The notes: generated from the sequence alone by a model not told the origin. A stretch of 64,000 bases of DNA from Nematopogon swammerdamellus (GCA_946902875.1 OX336345.1:69501-133500), one strand, 5' to 3'. Shown: positions 47,511 to 58,680, counted from the first letter of the stretch. Made by a program: numbers and translations.

Positions 47511-49070
47511 TAATTCCGACCCCTCACTCACATGATCGCATCGCATTTCGCATTTAGATGCTAGCTAGCTAGCTAGCAGCGGAGCGCAGGCGCTATATAG
47601 CATTTAGCATTTAGCAGTACCATAGATAAATAGCACATACTTCATTGCTTTGTGCGTTCCAAAACAAACGAACCAACAAAGTTTTACGAACGAAACAGCA
47701 ATGCTAATTAAAATTAAATGTGATTATTGCTTAGCATTTAGCATTAATTTTTATTCATCAGGGCGCTTAGCAGTGCTAAATGCTAACGGGGTATTCATTA
47801 TGAATTAATTTTGTTAATGCTAAGCATAACAAGACTAATTCCCGGTAGACGCATGACCTAAAGAAATTAATTCCTTTAGAGTCGCTCAAAAGTAAAAACC
47901 GGTAGGTACTGGTTGAATGAAAAAAGCGCGATAAACGAATATTGAACGAGGAAACCTGCTGAGGTTGACTAGAAGAAATGTCCTTTGGCAATAAGGCAGA
48001 ATGCATGAAATATCTGTATACATTTAACATACATATTTATCAATAAACAAAAAAAATTACAAGAGCTAACTGCATCCAACACGATAGTCGACCTATGGTG
48101 GGTAAGCAGAAAAGAGCTCTCCATACATATTTACGCCGATGTTTGTTACTGAAATTCAAGCGAAAAATGCTATCAAATTGAATGAAAGTACTTACTCGTG
48201 AAAGGTGACTCCATCTGTGTTCAAGTTTGAATTTTTCGACGACTTTTTGCACCAAAGCACTGCACAATGAGGCATTTTGTGACAGACGCGCACGTTCGCT
48301 CCGCCTGAGCGGCGGACGGAGACTAAGATCGGTCGCCGGCGCTAGACTGACGCGCTGGCGCGTGTGCGCCGACGCGCGGCTACCCCTGTCCTCCTATGTA
48401 TAGCGCCTCCAGGCTTACTGACTCGTGCTCTAGGTAGACGAACTCGTGCAAAACGAATCGCTCGCGACGTGTCCCACGCGCGGCTATTCACGATATAGCT
48501 TCCTTGTTTGGCGCTCGTGCGCCGCACGCAGAACTCCATTTCGGCCCATACTGTTTCTATGAAGTATCTTTTGTCTCACGCGCCAGCGGTGTTTTGCCGA
48601 TCCCCATACATTCAGTATGGGAGACCCGCGTGCGTTTTAGATTCCGCACGAGGCGCGCTAGCGATGTAATGGCACGGGTTTACTCGCAAAAACGTGCCTT
48701 GTGATCTGTAAAATAAGGTCGAATTCACATTCGTATTTATTTGGAGTATGATCTTTAAGGTTTTAATGTAGGTATGTTGTATTGTAAGATATTATTTATT
48801 TTGAGTGAAGTGAAGATTTCTCGTGGTATGGTAGTGCGGCGCACGAGTGCACTTTACGACCAGCCGCCAGTGGTACCTACTTGTTTGATGGTTGAGGATT
48901 GAGGGTGTCAGTGGACTCTTTTTCTTCTTTCTCTATGTAAACCAACATGGGTGGCTGTGCCGAGGGACCAATGGTAATGGTACAGTCGACAGAGCCAAAA
49001 CACCGCTCCTCACGTAAAGACCCTCAGAGAGGTACCATGCCAGAAGATTTGCAGACTGTTGCTAGGCTGT
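47511..49070. other. No gene seen; right half of the DNA element and following intron
   Basis: 47540-47800 is rich in gctagctag- and gcatttagca-type words. 48290-48700 is GC-rich subterminal sequence of the element ending at 48872. 48881-49070 is unassigned intron. Confidence 0.35.
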
Positions 49071-49074
49071 ACAC

Positions 49075-50000
49075 ACATACATACATAGCGTCACGCCTGT
49101 TTCCCGGTGGGGTAGGCATTGACAACGGACACCCACGTGCCACTATCCTGACACACCTCTGCCGCCTCTTCCACTCTGGACAGGGCCGCTATGTCCCCAA
49201 CGATGGTAGTCTGGGCGTCATGGGTATAGAGGTGTCCAGGGACATTGGGTTTCGATCGTTCATAGAGTCCAAGGCGAAACTAGTGTCTCGAAAATTAGGG
49301 ATCATTTACGGATGTAGGCGATTTTTCACACCGGTCCAACTGCTTACACTCTATAAAGCACAAGTAAGATCGGTGATGGAATATTGCAGACATCATTGGG
49401 AGGGTTCCCCTGAGTACCTTCTTTCAGCCTTGGAGTCTATTCAGCGACGAGCCAATCACCTCATTCGTGATGCTGTACTCACAAAAGACCTTAAGCACAG
49501 ACGTATCGTTGGGTCATTGAGCCTGTTTTATCGGTACTACTATGGCCGCTGCTCTGACGAACTTGCTTCCCTTATCCCTCCTCCTGTTTGCCTTCGCCAA
49601 ACCCGCCATACTCTCGCGGAACACTCCTTTGTAGTCCACAGAAGAGTTCTTCGAACTGCAAGATTCTCTAAATCATTCTTGTGCCGCACTGCAAAGGTGT
49701 GGAACGGGCTCCCAGGGAATATCTTTCCCCACTCCTACAATCCACGGATCTTAAAATTGCGGGTGCATAGCCTTTCCCCAGCGACATTAGTCCACCTCCA
49801 AGTCTAACTGGCACCTCCTCGGCGATGAAATTGGCTGCGCCTGAGGCTTCGACCTCGGGCACAGCCACCCAGTCCGGAAGCAATAAAAAAAAACTCATAA
49901 TGTTCTGCATGCATGCTCGTCGGTTACGGTTACTACGCACTTGACCCTTTTGGGCACATGCCCTATCTGCCATGTGTCCAGCCTGTTAATACAACGTTTG
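49075..50000 (-). mobile_element. RTE-like LINE 3' end split by a CR1-like insertion
   Basis: 49075-49177 (catacatacatagcgtcacgc) and about 49893-50000 (catgcatgctcgtcggttac, ctacgcacttgacccttttg) together equal the sequence at 9131-9320, uninterrupted there. The missing junction is occupied by the CR1-like copy at 49178-49890. Confidence 0.8.
49178..49890 (+). mobile_element. CR1/Jockey-group LINE copy, 5'-truncated
   Basis: The copy begins at gacagggccgctatgtcccc and ends after the stop with gcaataaaaaaaa. The frame (49190-49806) reads PNDGSLGVMGIEVSRDIGFR, FFTPVQLLTLYKAQVR, SIQRRANHLIRDAVL, TAKVWNGLPGNIFPHS, the same family as 62671-64000 and 1946-4821. It is a dead 3' fragment without the catalytic palm. 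Confidence 0.8.
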
Positions 50001-51032
50001 AAGACACCCACACGTTAAAGGATTCGGGAAACATACTTGGTATTGTAATACCACAATAATATAGGTAGAGCATGTACATGTGGTATATACCTTTTCCAGA
50101 CAGGCCTGGTCAGCCAGGGAGAGGAGACCGCACCTCGCGAACGCGAGAGGTCGCAGCCCAGCATAGGGTGCGCTGTAGCAAACAAAAACAAAAAGAAATG
50201 ATAATAATAAATAAATAACACAACTTCTGGCTCAAATGGCTTACTTGCTGCCATGCTCGCTTGGCAATTCAATACCAAGAAGCCATAGACCAACGAGCGC
50301 TACCAGAGTTCATGACCACAGGCATCACCCACCTGCTCCATAAAACCGGTAGTACCGCGGATCCAAAAAATTACAGACCAATTACATGTTTGCCCACTAT
50401 CTATAAACTACTGACATCCATTCTGACAAACAAAATAAATGTTCACGACAGCCAAAATAACATCATGTCGGGTACTCAGAATGGATGTCGGGCTGGATCC
50501 CGCGGTACTAAGGAGCTTCTTCTCATAGATGCGACTATTTTCCAGCAGGTTCGCCGCAGCAGAAAGAATCTGTCCGCCACCTGGATTGATTATAAAAAGG
50601 CATTTGATTCTGTACCCCACACATGGCTCAAGAAAGTTTTACTAATATACAAAGTTGATGAAAACATCTGTCAATTCCTGAGTGCATGTATGGAACAATG
50701 GAAAACAGTTCTCAGCCTTCCAGGTGAAAGACAGCTTTCTGATGTGGACGACTGCATTCATATACGGCGGGGCATCTTCCAGGGTGACAGCCTGAGCCCG
50801 CTTTGGTTCTGCTTAGCTCTGAACCCTCTCAGTTCGCTTCTGGAGGATTCGGGACTGGGCTACTTTCTGCGGAGAGGGAGCCACTCGATTTCTCACTTGT
50901 TCTATATGGATGACCTAAAAATACTGGCTAGTTCGGACTCTGAGCTGATGTCGATGCTGAAGACAACTGAAAATTTCAGCACGGACATTGGAATGGAGTT
51001 CGGAATAGACAAGTGTGCGAGCATCCATATAA

Positions 51033-52626
51033 TCCGAGTACTGAGCTCGCATCGGTCGGCGACGGACGCGCACACGATGCACTCTAGACGCACCTGCGAA
51101 GTAAGCGAAAATGGCGTGCGATAAATGCAATGTGGTTGTGAACGAAGTACTAGCCTTCATAAACCATAAAGCGGACGTCTTGGATGAAGTCAGCATCATC
51201 CGGATTTGTGAGTCCGCCTTCACCGAAGATGACGTTGAGACCGCGAGAGTTCTGCTTTGTGCGTGCATTCCGTCAAGAAGGCCGACTCGCAAGGGAGAAA
51301 ATCGGAAGAAGAAGACTATCCAGGACATCATCACCATCTTAAAGGAGACAGACCCCGACGACGTGCCAAGGTTCGTGGCGTACGACCTCAATAAGTTGCC
51401 GTCTGTGTCCTTCGACCACGTCGACGTTACGGCCTTCCTGAAAGATTTGGTGATCATAAAAGCGGACATAGCTCAACTGAAGGGAAACTGTGGAGCGACA
51501 GCGGCGCAGGGGCCAACATCTCTCGTCGCGGAAGTTCAACAGCTGAAACAGGCAGTTGAGAAATTGTCATGTTCCGAGTCACTCCGGCCGATAACCCCGT
51601 CTCTGCAGCCTGATCGCATTCCGCAAGTGGGGACACCGAACGAAACGCTGAGTGTGCGTAACATCAATATGCGCAGGCGAGGTGCTCAAGTGTCGTCACC
51701 CAGCGATTGCACATCGACGCCGGTATGCTACGTAAGCGCTGACGGTGCTGTTGATGCCTCGACATCTACACTGCGCACCCCTCCCGCTCCTCCGCCCACC
51801 CGCCTCGTTGCCACTCGTCCGAAAAGGCGACGCGGATCTATGACGAAGCGCATCAGTAAAACGGTGGAGAAAACAACAATGGTATCCCCGCGCTTGGAAC
51901 CGCGTCCCGACTGTCGGCAGGAGGCTGCACGTGACAAAGATGGGTTCGTACTCGTCGAGAGCAGGAAGAAGAGAAGGAAGAGGTGCAATAAGCGCGGATC
52001 TGCGCCCCCTGAAAAGAGCTGTTTGAAGGCAGCTCCCCGCACGGCTCTCATCTACGTGTCTCGCCTGCGAAAGGACATGAAGATCGAGGACCTCATCCGC
52101 CACGTCCAGGATAAGGGTGAGCGAGTTGAGAGTGTCGAGGCTCTTCCTTCTCACTGGGCTGACACGAACTTTTGCGCTTTCAAGCTGTGCATTCCTGCCG
52201 AGAAGGTGAAGACATTCCTTCACAGTGAGTTTTGGCCCTCCGGTGTGGTGTTCCGGCGCTACAATCGCGACCTTCATCGTGAGGTCGCGCGCCATAAGTA
52301 TGCTGAGCACGCGCCGGAGCTGTATACAACTGCCGTCCTGCACATTCAGGATACGCAACCTGCGCCGCCGCCGACGACGCCCGCGCCGCTGCCGACGCCC
52401 GCGCCGCTGCCGACGCCCGTGCCGCGGACGCAATCTGCGCCCACTCTACGCGCACCTGATCCACCGCGTCAGCAGACTAATATGACGTATACGGGTCTCT
52501 ATTGGGACCCGTACAGACACAAGTGGAGAAAAAGTAATTTTAGTTCTTAGGTTAAGACATTTAATATGTATTTTTAATATGGCCCTAGTTGGCTGGAATA
52601 AAGAGATAAATAAATAAAATAAAAAA
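51033..52626 (+). mobile_element. ORF1-only half-LINE inserted in the Dong-like LINE
   Basis: The 1.6-kb insert has a short 5' leader, one long intact ORF and a ~75-bp 3' end finishing in aataaagagataaataaata. The host frame (SIHI then KRGRV) resumes exactly across it, with ataa on both sides (51029-51032, 52627-52630) as probable target duplication. No polymerase follows the ORF. This is the layout of half-LINEs such as HAL1 in mammals. Confidence 0.75.
51111..52550 (+). CDS. LINE ORF1-type protein, intact (479 aa)
   Basis: An intact frame runs from ATG 51111 to TAG 52548-52550. N-terminus MACDKCNVVVNEVLAFINHK is helical. The middle is a linker with LVAEVQQLKQAVEKLSCSES as likely coiled coil, then a basic run TRPKRRRGSMTKRISKT and RKKRRKRCNKRG. 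The C-terminal third (ALIYVSRLRKDMKIEDLIRH, WPSGVVFRRYNRD) looks like a small RNA-binding fold, followed by a proline-rich repeat (PLPTPAPLPTPVP). In LINEs of CR1/Jockey type the first ORF is a nucleic-acid-binding chaperone of this build. The assignment is by architecture; the exact family is not certain. Confidence 0.7.
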   Translation: MACDKCNVVVNEVLAFINHKADVLDEVSIIRICESAFTEDDVETARVLLCACIPSRRPTRKGENRKKKTIQDIITILKETDPDDVPRFVAYDLNKLPSVSFDHVDVTAFLKDLVIIKADIAQLKGNCGATAAQGPTSLVAEVQQLKQAVEKLSCSESLRPITPSLQPDRIPQVGTPNETLSVRNINMRRRGAQVSSPSDCTSTPVCYVSADGAVDASTSTLRTPPAPPPTRLVATRPKRRRGSMTKRISKTVEKTTMVSPRLEPRPDCRQEAARDKDGFVLVESRKKRRKRCNKRGSAPPEKSCLKAAPRTALIYVSRLRKDMKIEDLIRHVQDKGERVESVEALPSHWADTNFCAFKLCIPAEKVKTFLHSEFWPSGVVFRRYNRDLHREVARHKYAEHAPELYTTAVLHIQDTQPAPPPTTPAPLPTPAPLPTPVPRTQSAPTLRAPDPPRQQTNMTYTGLYWDPYRHKWRKSNFSS

Positions 52627-54206
52627 ATAAAACGAGGGAGGGTCATGGCCTCCGACGGGATTCAACTCTCGGAGTCGGTGAACATTCGAGCCCTCTCTGA
52701 CGAAGAAACCTACAAATATTTGGGTATGCAGGAGTGCCTTGGTATCAAGGATACGGTCATGAAACAACATGCAAAGGCTAAATTCTATCACCGTCTCACA
52801 ATAGTACTGAAAAGTCTATTGTCGGGCGGTAATAAAATCAGAGCCTACAACGGTTGGGTCATGCCCGTTCTTATATACACCTTTGGCATACTCAAATGGT
52901 CTCAGACTGAGCTGGACGCCCTGGACAGAAAGGTCAGAACGCTGATGACGACGTCCCGGATGCATCACCCACGATCATCGGTCATGAGATTGTATATCCC
53001 GCGGAAGTGTGGGGGTAGAGGTATGCTAAATGCCAAAAACCTACACAACCGCGAGGTATGCAATCTCCGTCAGTATTTTATGGAAAAGACTGATGTTTGT
53101 GAGATGCACCGCAATGTTGTCGTCAGTGATAAAGGCCTTACCCCGTTGGACATGGGAAAAGAGGACTGGCGGAAGCCAGTTGTACTGAGCACCGAGGACC
53201 GCATGGAAGTATGGAAAGGCAAGGCGCTGCACGGTAGGTACTTCCGGTCTCTCACGGGGCCGGATGTAGATCAACTCGCCTCCGTGCACTGGCTACGCTT
53301 CGGGGACCTCTTTGGAGAAACCGAGGGTTTTGTCTGTGCAATACAAGACGAAGTTTTCAAGACCAACAATTACAGGAGATTCATTATGAAGGATGGCACC
53401 ATTGACATCTGCCGCGCCTGCCACAAACCTGGCGAATCCCTCAGACATGTAATCTCCGGCTGTTCGCAACTTTCCAACTCCGAGTATTTGCACAGGCACA
53501 ACCTAGTAGCCAGGATTATCCATCAGCAACTTGCTTTGAAGTTCAACCTTGTCGGCTCGGAGGTGCCTTACTACAAGTATAACCCACAGCCAGTTCTCGA
53601 AAATGCTCACATCACGCTCTACTGGGACCGGTCGATTATCACTGATAGGACTATTATGGCTAATAGACCTGACATAGTGATAATCGACCGGGAGGCGCGG
53701 CGCGCAGCGCTCGTCGACATCACGGTGCCGCATGACGAGAACCTTGTGAAGGCAGAAAAAGACAAGATGTTAAAATACATCGATCTGTCTCATGAGGTTA
53801 CCGACATGTGGCCCGTGGACTCGACGATCGTTGTGCCCATAGTCGTGTCTGCGCATGGGCTGATAGCGAAGAGCCTCGACCATCATCTCAAGAGGCTCTC
53901 ACTAGAGCCACTTGCTTGGATCAAGGGTCAGATGCAGAAGGCGGTCTTGCTCGACACCGCTCGAATTGTCCGAAGGTTTCTTTCTCTCGGGTCCGACCAT
54001 CGGTAGCCTGGGTTCGCCCCGCCGCCGGTGGTGGAAATTCCATTTTGTTATTTTATATTAATTTTAGATTTAAGTTTTTTATGTAAAATTAATATAAAAA
54101 AGAAATGTGTCAATAAACAAATAAATAATAAATAAAAAAAAAATATTATAATAATTATAAATGAATTTAGCGACAGCGCATTAGGCTATAATAATAATAA
54201 TAATCA

Positions 54207-54437
54207 AGAGGCTCTCACTAGCGCCACTTGCTTGGATCAAGGGTCAGATGCAGAAGGCGGTCTTGCTCGACACCGCTCGAATTGTCCGGAGGTTTCTCTC
54301 TCTCGGGTCCGACCATCGGTAGCCTCCATTTTCGGAAACTCCATTTTGTTATTTTGTATTAATTTTAGATTTTAATGTTGTAAATATTATGTAAAATAAT
54401 ATAAAAAAAATGTGTAAATAAACGAATAAATAATAAT
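54207..54437 (+). mobile_element. Dong-like LINE 3' fragment 2
   Basis: A short copy of the last ~40 codons and 3' untranslated region of the element above starts right after ataataataataa. It has small differences (cctccattttcgg where the parent has cctgggttcg). Confidence 0.8.
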
Positions 54438-54440
54438 AAT

Positions 54441-54613
54441 AGCGAAGAGCCTCGACGACCACCTTAAGATGTTCTCGCTGAGTGGTTGGGTCAAGGGCCA
54501 GATCCAGAAGGCAGCTCTGCTCTACACTGCATGCATCGTCCGGAGGTTCCTCTCTTTGGAACCCGACCATTCGGTAGCTTGGGTCCGCCCCGCCGCCGGT
54601 GGTGGAAACTCCT
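54441..54613 (+). mobile_element. Dong-like LINE 3' fragment 3
   Basis: Begins after aataataataat with agcgaagagcctcgacg. It belongs to a slightly different subtype (AVLL versus AALL.YTA) closer to the fragment at 35517. It is truncated at the 3' side at the junction with a Jockey-like fragment. Confidence 0.75.
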
Positions 54614-55015
54614 CGTGGTGGAAAGATCGAGAGCTCCTTTAGTATCTCGGATGTTATGAGATCAAAGCCAGGAGCCTTTTTAAGTTCAAGCTTTTTTATC
54701 TCTCTCGTCATCTCATTTGGAGTAGCATGTCGTATTGGCAAGGACATTTGTAGATCGCTTTGGAGGTATTCCTCTACCTCTTTTTCTCAGGCTATGTCTT
54801 CGGGGCTTTCTTGGATTATATGCGCTTTTGAGGCTTTATAACGCTTTTTGAGGTTGATAAAAATTCTTAGTTACTTACCATAATGAATGGTGGTCTCGAT
54901 GAAATGTTTTTGAACTGTTTCGTTATCTAGTTTATTTAGGAATGCTTTCAGATCAGCGGCTGCTTTGTTTAGAGCTCTTTTATCACTTGGCAGTCTGCCG
55001 GCATGCCAGATACGT
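54614..55015 (-). pseudogene. Jockey-like LINE fragment (linker to reverse transcriptase start)
   Basis: The minus strand reads RALNKAAADLKAFLNKLDNE, KHFIETTIHYGK, then MSLPIRHATPNEMTREIKKL and KKAPGFDLITSEILKEL, the segment from after the endonuclease to the first polymerase motif of Jockey LINEs. A stop and frame changes are present. The related fuller copy is at 58741-60830. Confidence 0.65.
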
Positions 55016-55196
55016 CCAAGTTTTCTTTTTTATAACACTATATATAGCCGGGTTCTATAGGTAGCCGGGTTACTGAGAACAGCGGCCTCGTGTCAAGTGC
55101 GTTCAAAGTGTCTGCAGCTGTCAGTCGACAACAACAACATGCAGAAGTAAGTAGTGAGCGAGTTATCAGTGATGTGATGTGATGTGTTGGTTCCAG

Positions 55197-55343
55197 CCGA
55201 TCCTGAACGGGCGCGACAGTGTGCGGAAGGTTCTGGACACGTTCCTGGAGCGGGGCGGGGAGTGGGCTCGCATAGCCAACTCCTACTACGGACCTGTCAT
55301 AGAGAACTTCACTTGCGAGAAGGCAATATATGTCGCAGTTGAG
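55197..55343 (+). CDS. SMC3: SMC3 exon (start of hinge)
   Basis: 49 codons in phase 0 lie between acceptor gttggttccag and donor gtaaat. PILNGRDSVRKVLDTFLERG, SYYGPVIENFTCEKAIYVAV matches about residues 504-552 (vertebrate [20 protein letters not shown]...[21 protein letters not shown]). This begins the hinge domain, through which SMC3 pairs with SMC1 and where DNA entry is thought to occur. The exon joins in frame to VTAGNRLF at 56217. Both its boundaries are free of duplications. Confidence 0.93.
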
Positions 55344-55570
55344 GTAAATGGGGCATTATATTATATATATATACCTTCCCTCGACTCCGCCATTCAGCCT
55401 CCTGTTACCTCAGGTGGACAGGTGGCGCTGAGTGCTCATGGCGTGTTCGACACCTACCTGCACAGTAAAGATTGTTCCTACTGCAGTGAGGATGACAGCC
55501 TACAACACGCGCTTGTCGAGTGGCGACATGGACAATAAGAGAGGTTAAATCCTGCGAACCTCATGGAACG

Positions 55571-55612
55571 ATACCTACCTACCTACGTACCTACCTACCT
55601 ACCTAAATACAT
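55571..55612. repeat. (TACC)n microsatellite
   Basis: About ten imperfect tacc units. Confidence 0.8.
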
Positions 55613-55993
55613 AAGTTCACGTTACATTTTATTATCACCTTTAGAACATTGCATTCAGAAATATCGCTGCGGGGCGAAGTAGTTATAGTGACATAGTTTG
55701 TGCACCCTACCTCACTCAACCCTCTACCACTATGCCACCATGTCAGCATTCTACCATCACAGGACATAACCCTAGAATTTTGATGAGTTATTGAATAAAT
55801 CATTTGATAAATAGGTTTTTTTTTGGATTCAGATCTGTTTGGAAGTACAAGACATAGTAAGTGTGCAATTTGAGATTAAATTTTAACTCAGAAAAAAACC
55901 CTACACAGGAAAGGGAATCTTCCTATCTGATGTGGACGGGGGCACTGCAAAGATACGGGTTGGGGTATACCGAAATGCTTCCAATAAAGAGTA

Positions 55994-56150
55994 GTTTTTT
56001 TTTATTCAAAGCGTGGCATGTGGCATCATGAAATGTACTTACGATTAGGTGAATTACGATGCCCATGGACATTATGTGATGCACGGGGCTTGCGAACGCC
56101 ATGCCGGCCTGGCAGGAGCCTTTTCACGCCCCTTTTGAAAAACCCCATGA
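55994..56150 (-). mobile_element. 3' end fragment of a second CR1-like LINE type
   Basis: gatgcccatggacat, gcttgcgaacgccatgccgg and cacgccccttttgaa resemble the 3' end of the LINE at 59349-60038, including a poly-T start (55994-56002). Short, non-coding. Confidence 0.6.
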
Positions 56151-56183
56151 AAACATTTTTTAAGAAATGAGTTTTAAGCCTAG

Positions 56184-56662
<479 letters not shown>

Positions 56663-56835
56663 TCAGGCTCGGTATCTTAGTGGTGCGGTCGGTCAAATAT
56701 TCATACGCACACCTGGGCACGGTAAGTCCTCGGATGGGTGGGTCACCGCTCGACCGTTGGAGGCTGACTGTGGTTAGGATTCCACGTTAAAATTGTAGGT
56801 CCCTTCCTTTCTTACCTTACTAGGTGGTAGGATTT
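56663..56835 (+). mobile_element. Diverged 5S-type SINE
   Basis: ggtcaggctcggtatcttag, then a 5S-like core cctcggatgggtgggtcacc and gaccgttggaggctgactg, matches the head of the SINEs at 19300 and 34003 with many substitutions. Ends with a cccttcctttcttaccttac segment also shared. Older copy. Confidence 0.55.
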
Positions 56836-57460
56836 AAACTAAATATAAGAGTGATAATAACGATACGAATGTAAGAAAAAGGAAAAGTCGTTTAAATAAA
56901 ACAAACCTGTTAGATTAACTGACTAGATTGACTTTTTAATTAAAAAAAATAATTTATTTACTTGTTAAAATTATGAAAGCACTAAGCAAAAATGACATGA
57001 TAGCTTAAAATGCTTAAATTACTAATTTTTTTTTTCTTTCTTCGTGTTCTATCTGCAAGGAGCCACCATAGTGGGGTCTGGGTCCGTGCTCCACCTAGGT
57101 TCTCCACCTGGGTGGAGCATGGGATACTTACAATTTATATGCTATGTCTATGCTCCAACTACCATTAAGTACAGTCGTGTGCAAGAGTGGAATTTAGTGG
57201 GTCCACGGGGAAAACTATAAATCAAACACTGATTTCTAAGAGAGGTAATAATATTATACTTAACATATTACATGTGACATAAATATTATGCGCCCTTCAC
57301 CGTTCTCTTTCATCGTCAATAAAAAAATCATAATAAACTGGGAACGGTTCTAAAGTACCAGGGCAGCAGAAATTTATAGTAGGATTCCATGATTTTATAA
57401 AAGTTAATCGCTATTATAATAATAATAGCGATTAACTTATACGGAAACCTATTCGAAAAC
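56836..57460. other. Intron, no gene seen
   Basis: AT-rich intron. 57090-57120 has a small duplicated ccacctaggttc/ccacctgggt word. Nothing else was recognised. Confidence 0.35.
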
Positions 57461-57765
57461 GCGTATTCATGGTATTCAATAATAGGTGCCAGGATTTATT
57501 CATTCATCCAAGGCCAGGGAGAGGCCAGGATTCTCACCCTTTTTTTCTTTCCCTCTCAGCGATTAACTTATATAAAATTATGGAAACCTCCTTACAATTT
57601 CTGCTTCCCTGGTACTTTGGTGACTTCATGTTTGTTAATCGCGTATTCATGGTATTCAATAATAGGTGCCAGGATTTATTCATTCATCCAAGGCCAGGGA
57701 GAGGCCAGGATTCTCTCCCTTTTTTTCTTTCCCTCTCAGCGATTAACTTATATAAAATGGCATAT
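57461..57765 (+). repeat. 180-bp direct repeat (two copies)
   Basis: gcgtattcatggtattcaat at 57461 and 57641 begins two almost identical ~120-bp segments with spacing of 180. Each ends in cagcgattaacttatata. An extra copy of the last word is at about 57427. Confidence 0.8.
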
Positions 57766-57899
57766 GGTTTTTTTTTTTTAGTAATATACTCCCTTTATTT
57801 AATAAGTAATCAAAACAATTAATAAAGATCTAAAACTAATAACTAAAACTAACCTAAAACATAACTTACCTATCTAACAAAAGAAAAATTAACAAGAAC

Positions 57900-58152
57900 C
57901 TATAAATAAAAAATGTCTTCTAGTTCAGCCGAGGCAGCCATAGTCCCTAGGACGCTTATAGCGTTCCCTCTTTGAATTTCTAGGCTTATGCGGCGTATGA
58001 AGTAGGCCTTGGCACGCACGTCACCGGACTTATCCACTAGCAATTTCCCGATGGTTTCAGCAAAAGCCAGTACGTCCGGTGACCACGCACCAAGGGTTTC
58101 CACCGCAAAACCTAGAAACTCAAAGAGTGTCCGTCGCACTGGTTGGACACAG
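57900..58152 (-). pseudogene. Retroelement-type C-terminal fragment (AVETLGAWS family)
   Basis: The minus strand reads FEFLGFAVETLGAWSPDVLA, KLLVDKSGDVRAKAYFIRRI, SLEIQRGNAISVLGT then a stop. Related to 17485-17868 inside the foldback-like element. A T-rich and AT-rich segment lies on the 3' side (57770-57900). Class uncertain. Confidence 0.4.
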
Positions 58153-58680
58153 GAGAGGCAGCCAAACAATCCAAACGCAAATTGAGTCAAAAGAAGTTGC
58201 TTGTCAGTGTATGGTGGACCTGTGCCGGCATTATTCATTACAACTTCTTGATACCTGGCGCAATAATTACTGCAGATGTGTACTGTGAAGAATTGAAAAT
58301 AACGATGGATAAGCTCGATGTCAAACAACCGAAACTTGCCAATTGCTCTAGTCCACTCCTTCTTCACGACAAAGCTCGCCCACACACCGCACAATGGACC
58401 GTCTCAAAACTACGGGAGTTACGACTGCAAACTCTCCGTCAACCACCATATTCACCAGACCTTGCTCCAACTGCTTTCCATTTTTTTCGAAATTTGGATA
58501 ACTTTTTACAGGGGAAAAATTTCAAATCCGATGAGGCAGTGAAAAACGCCTTTAAAGAGTTAATCGATTCCCATCCCCAGGATTTCTATAGCAGAGGGAT
58601 CAATGAACTTTCAGTAAAATGGCAAAAGTGCATTGATAATAATGGCCAATACTTCGATTAAAAAAATATATATTTTTCAT
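58153..58680 (+). pseudogene. Mariner transposase, C-terminal part
   Basis: KRKLSQKKLLVSVWWTCAGI, LLHDKARPHTAQWTVSKL and PPYSPDLAPTAFHFFRNLDN are mariner-family motifs containing the second (HDKARPH context) and third (YSPDLAP) catalytic region of the DD34D type. The first catalytic Asp region and N-terminal helix-turn-helix are missing, and the 5' side abuts the retroelement fragment at about 58152. The frame then runs to TAA at about 58659. TIRs were not found. Nonfunctional. Confidence 0.75.

Larger units (their letters stand above)
43766..48872. mobile_element. 5.1-kb DNA element with long imperfect inverted ends and 8-bp target duplication
   Basis: The left end CAGTGGCGGCTGGTGACT and right end (as complement) CACTGGCGGCTGGTCGT are flanked by gtacctat (43758-43765) and gtacctac (48873-48880). 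Subterminal sequence is also inverted: ctaggtcacgagtcagtaaa (about 44283) against tactgactcgtgctctagg (about 48416). The 8-bp duplication and CAGTG start suggest a hAT-like element, but no transposase was found. It contains an RNase H LINE (44968-46515) and a 100-bp minisatellite (46901-47510). Confidence 0.6.
50225..54006 (+). pseudogene. Dong/R4-like polymerase with REL endonuclease, interrupted
   Basis: First part (to 51032): DPKNYRPITCLPTIYKLLTS, TWIDYKKAFDSVPHTWLKK, IRRGIFQGDSLSPLWFCLAL and the active-site YMDD (LFYMDDLKIL). Second part (from 52627): KYLGMQECLGI, thumb, zinc knuckle CRACHKPGESLRHVISGC, and the restriction-like endonuclease RPDIVIIDREARRAALVDIT followed by VPHDENL.KAEKDKMLKY, which fits PD-(D/E)xK. 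No other stop or frameshift is seen, so the copy was probably young when it was interrupted. Confidence 0.85.
50219..54145 (+). mobile_element. Dong/R4-like LINE, split by a half-LINE
   Basis: The 5' end starts directly after an ataataataaataaata run and the 3' end lies in taaataataaat-type sequence, as expected for the Dong group, which is known to insert into TAA repeats (Bombyx). It is 5'-truncated before the reverse transcriptase. Its frame would be continuous across the insertion at 51033-52626. 3' untranslated region about 54007-54145. Confidence 0.8.

Noticed and set aside
51111..52550. Host gene encoding a proline-rich nuclear protein
   Set aside because: The ORF lies entirely in an insert that splits a Dong-like LINE frame, with likely target duplication and A-rich tail; mobile origin is simpler.
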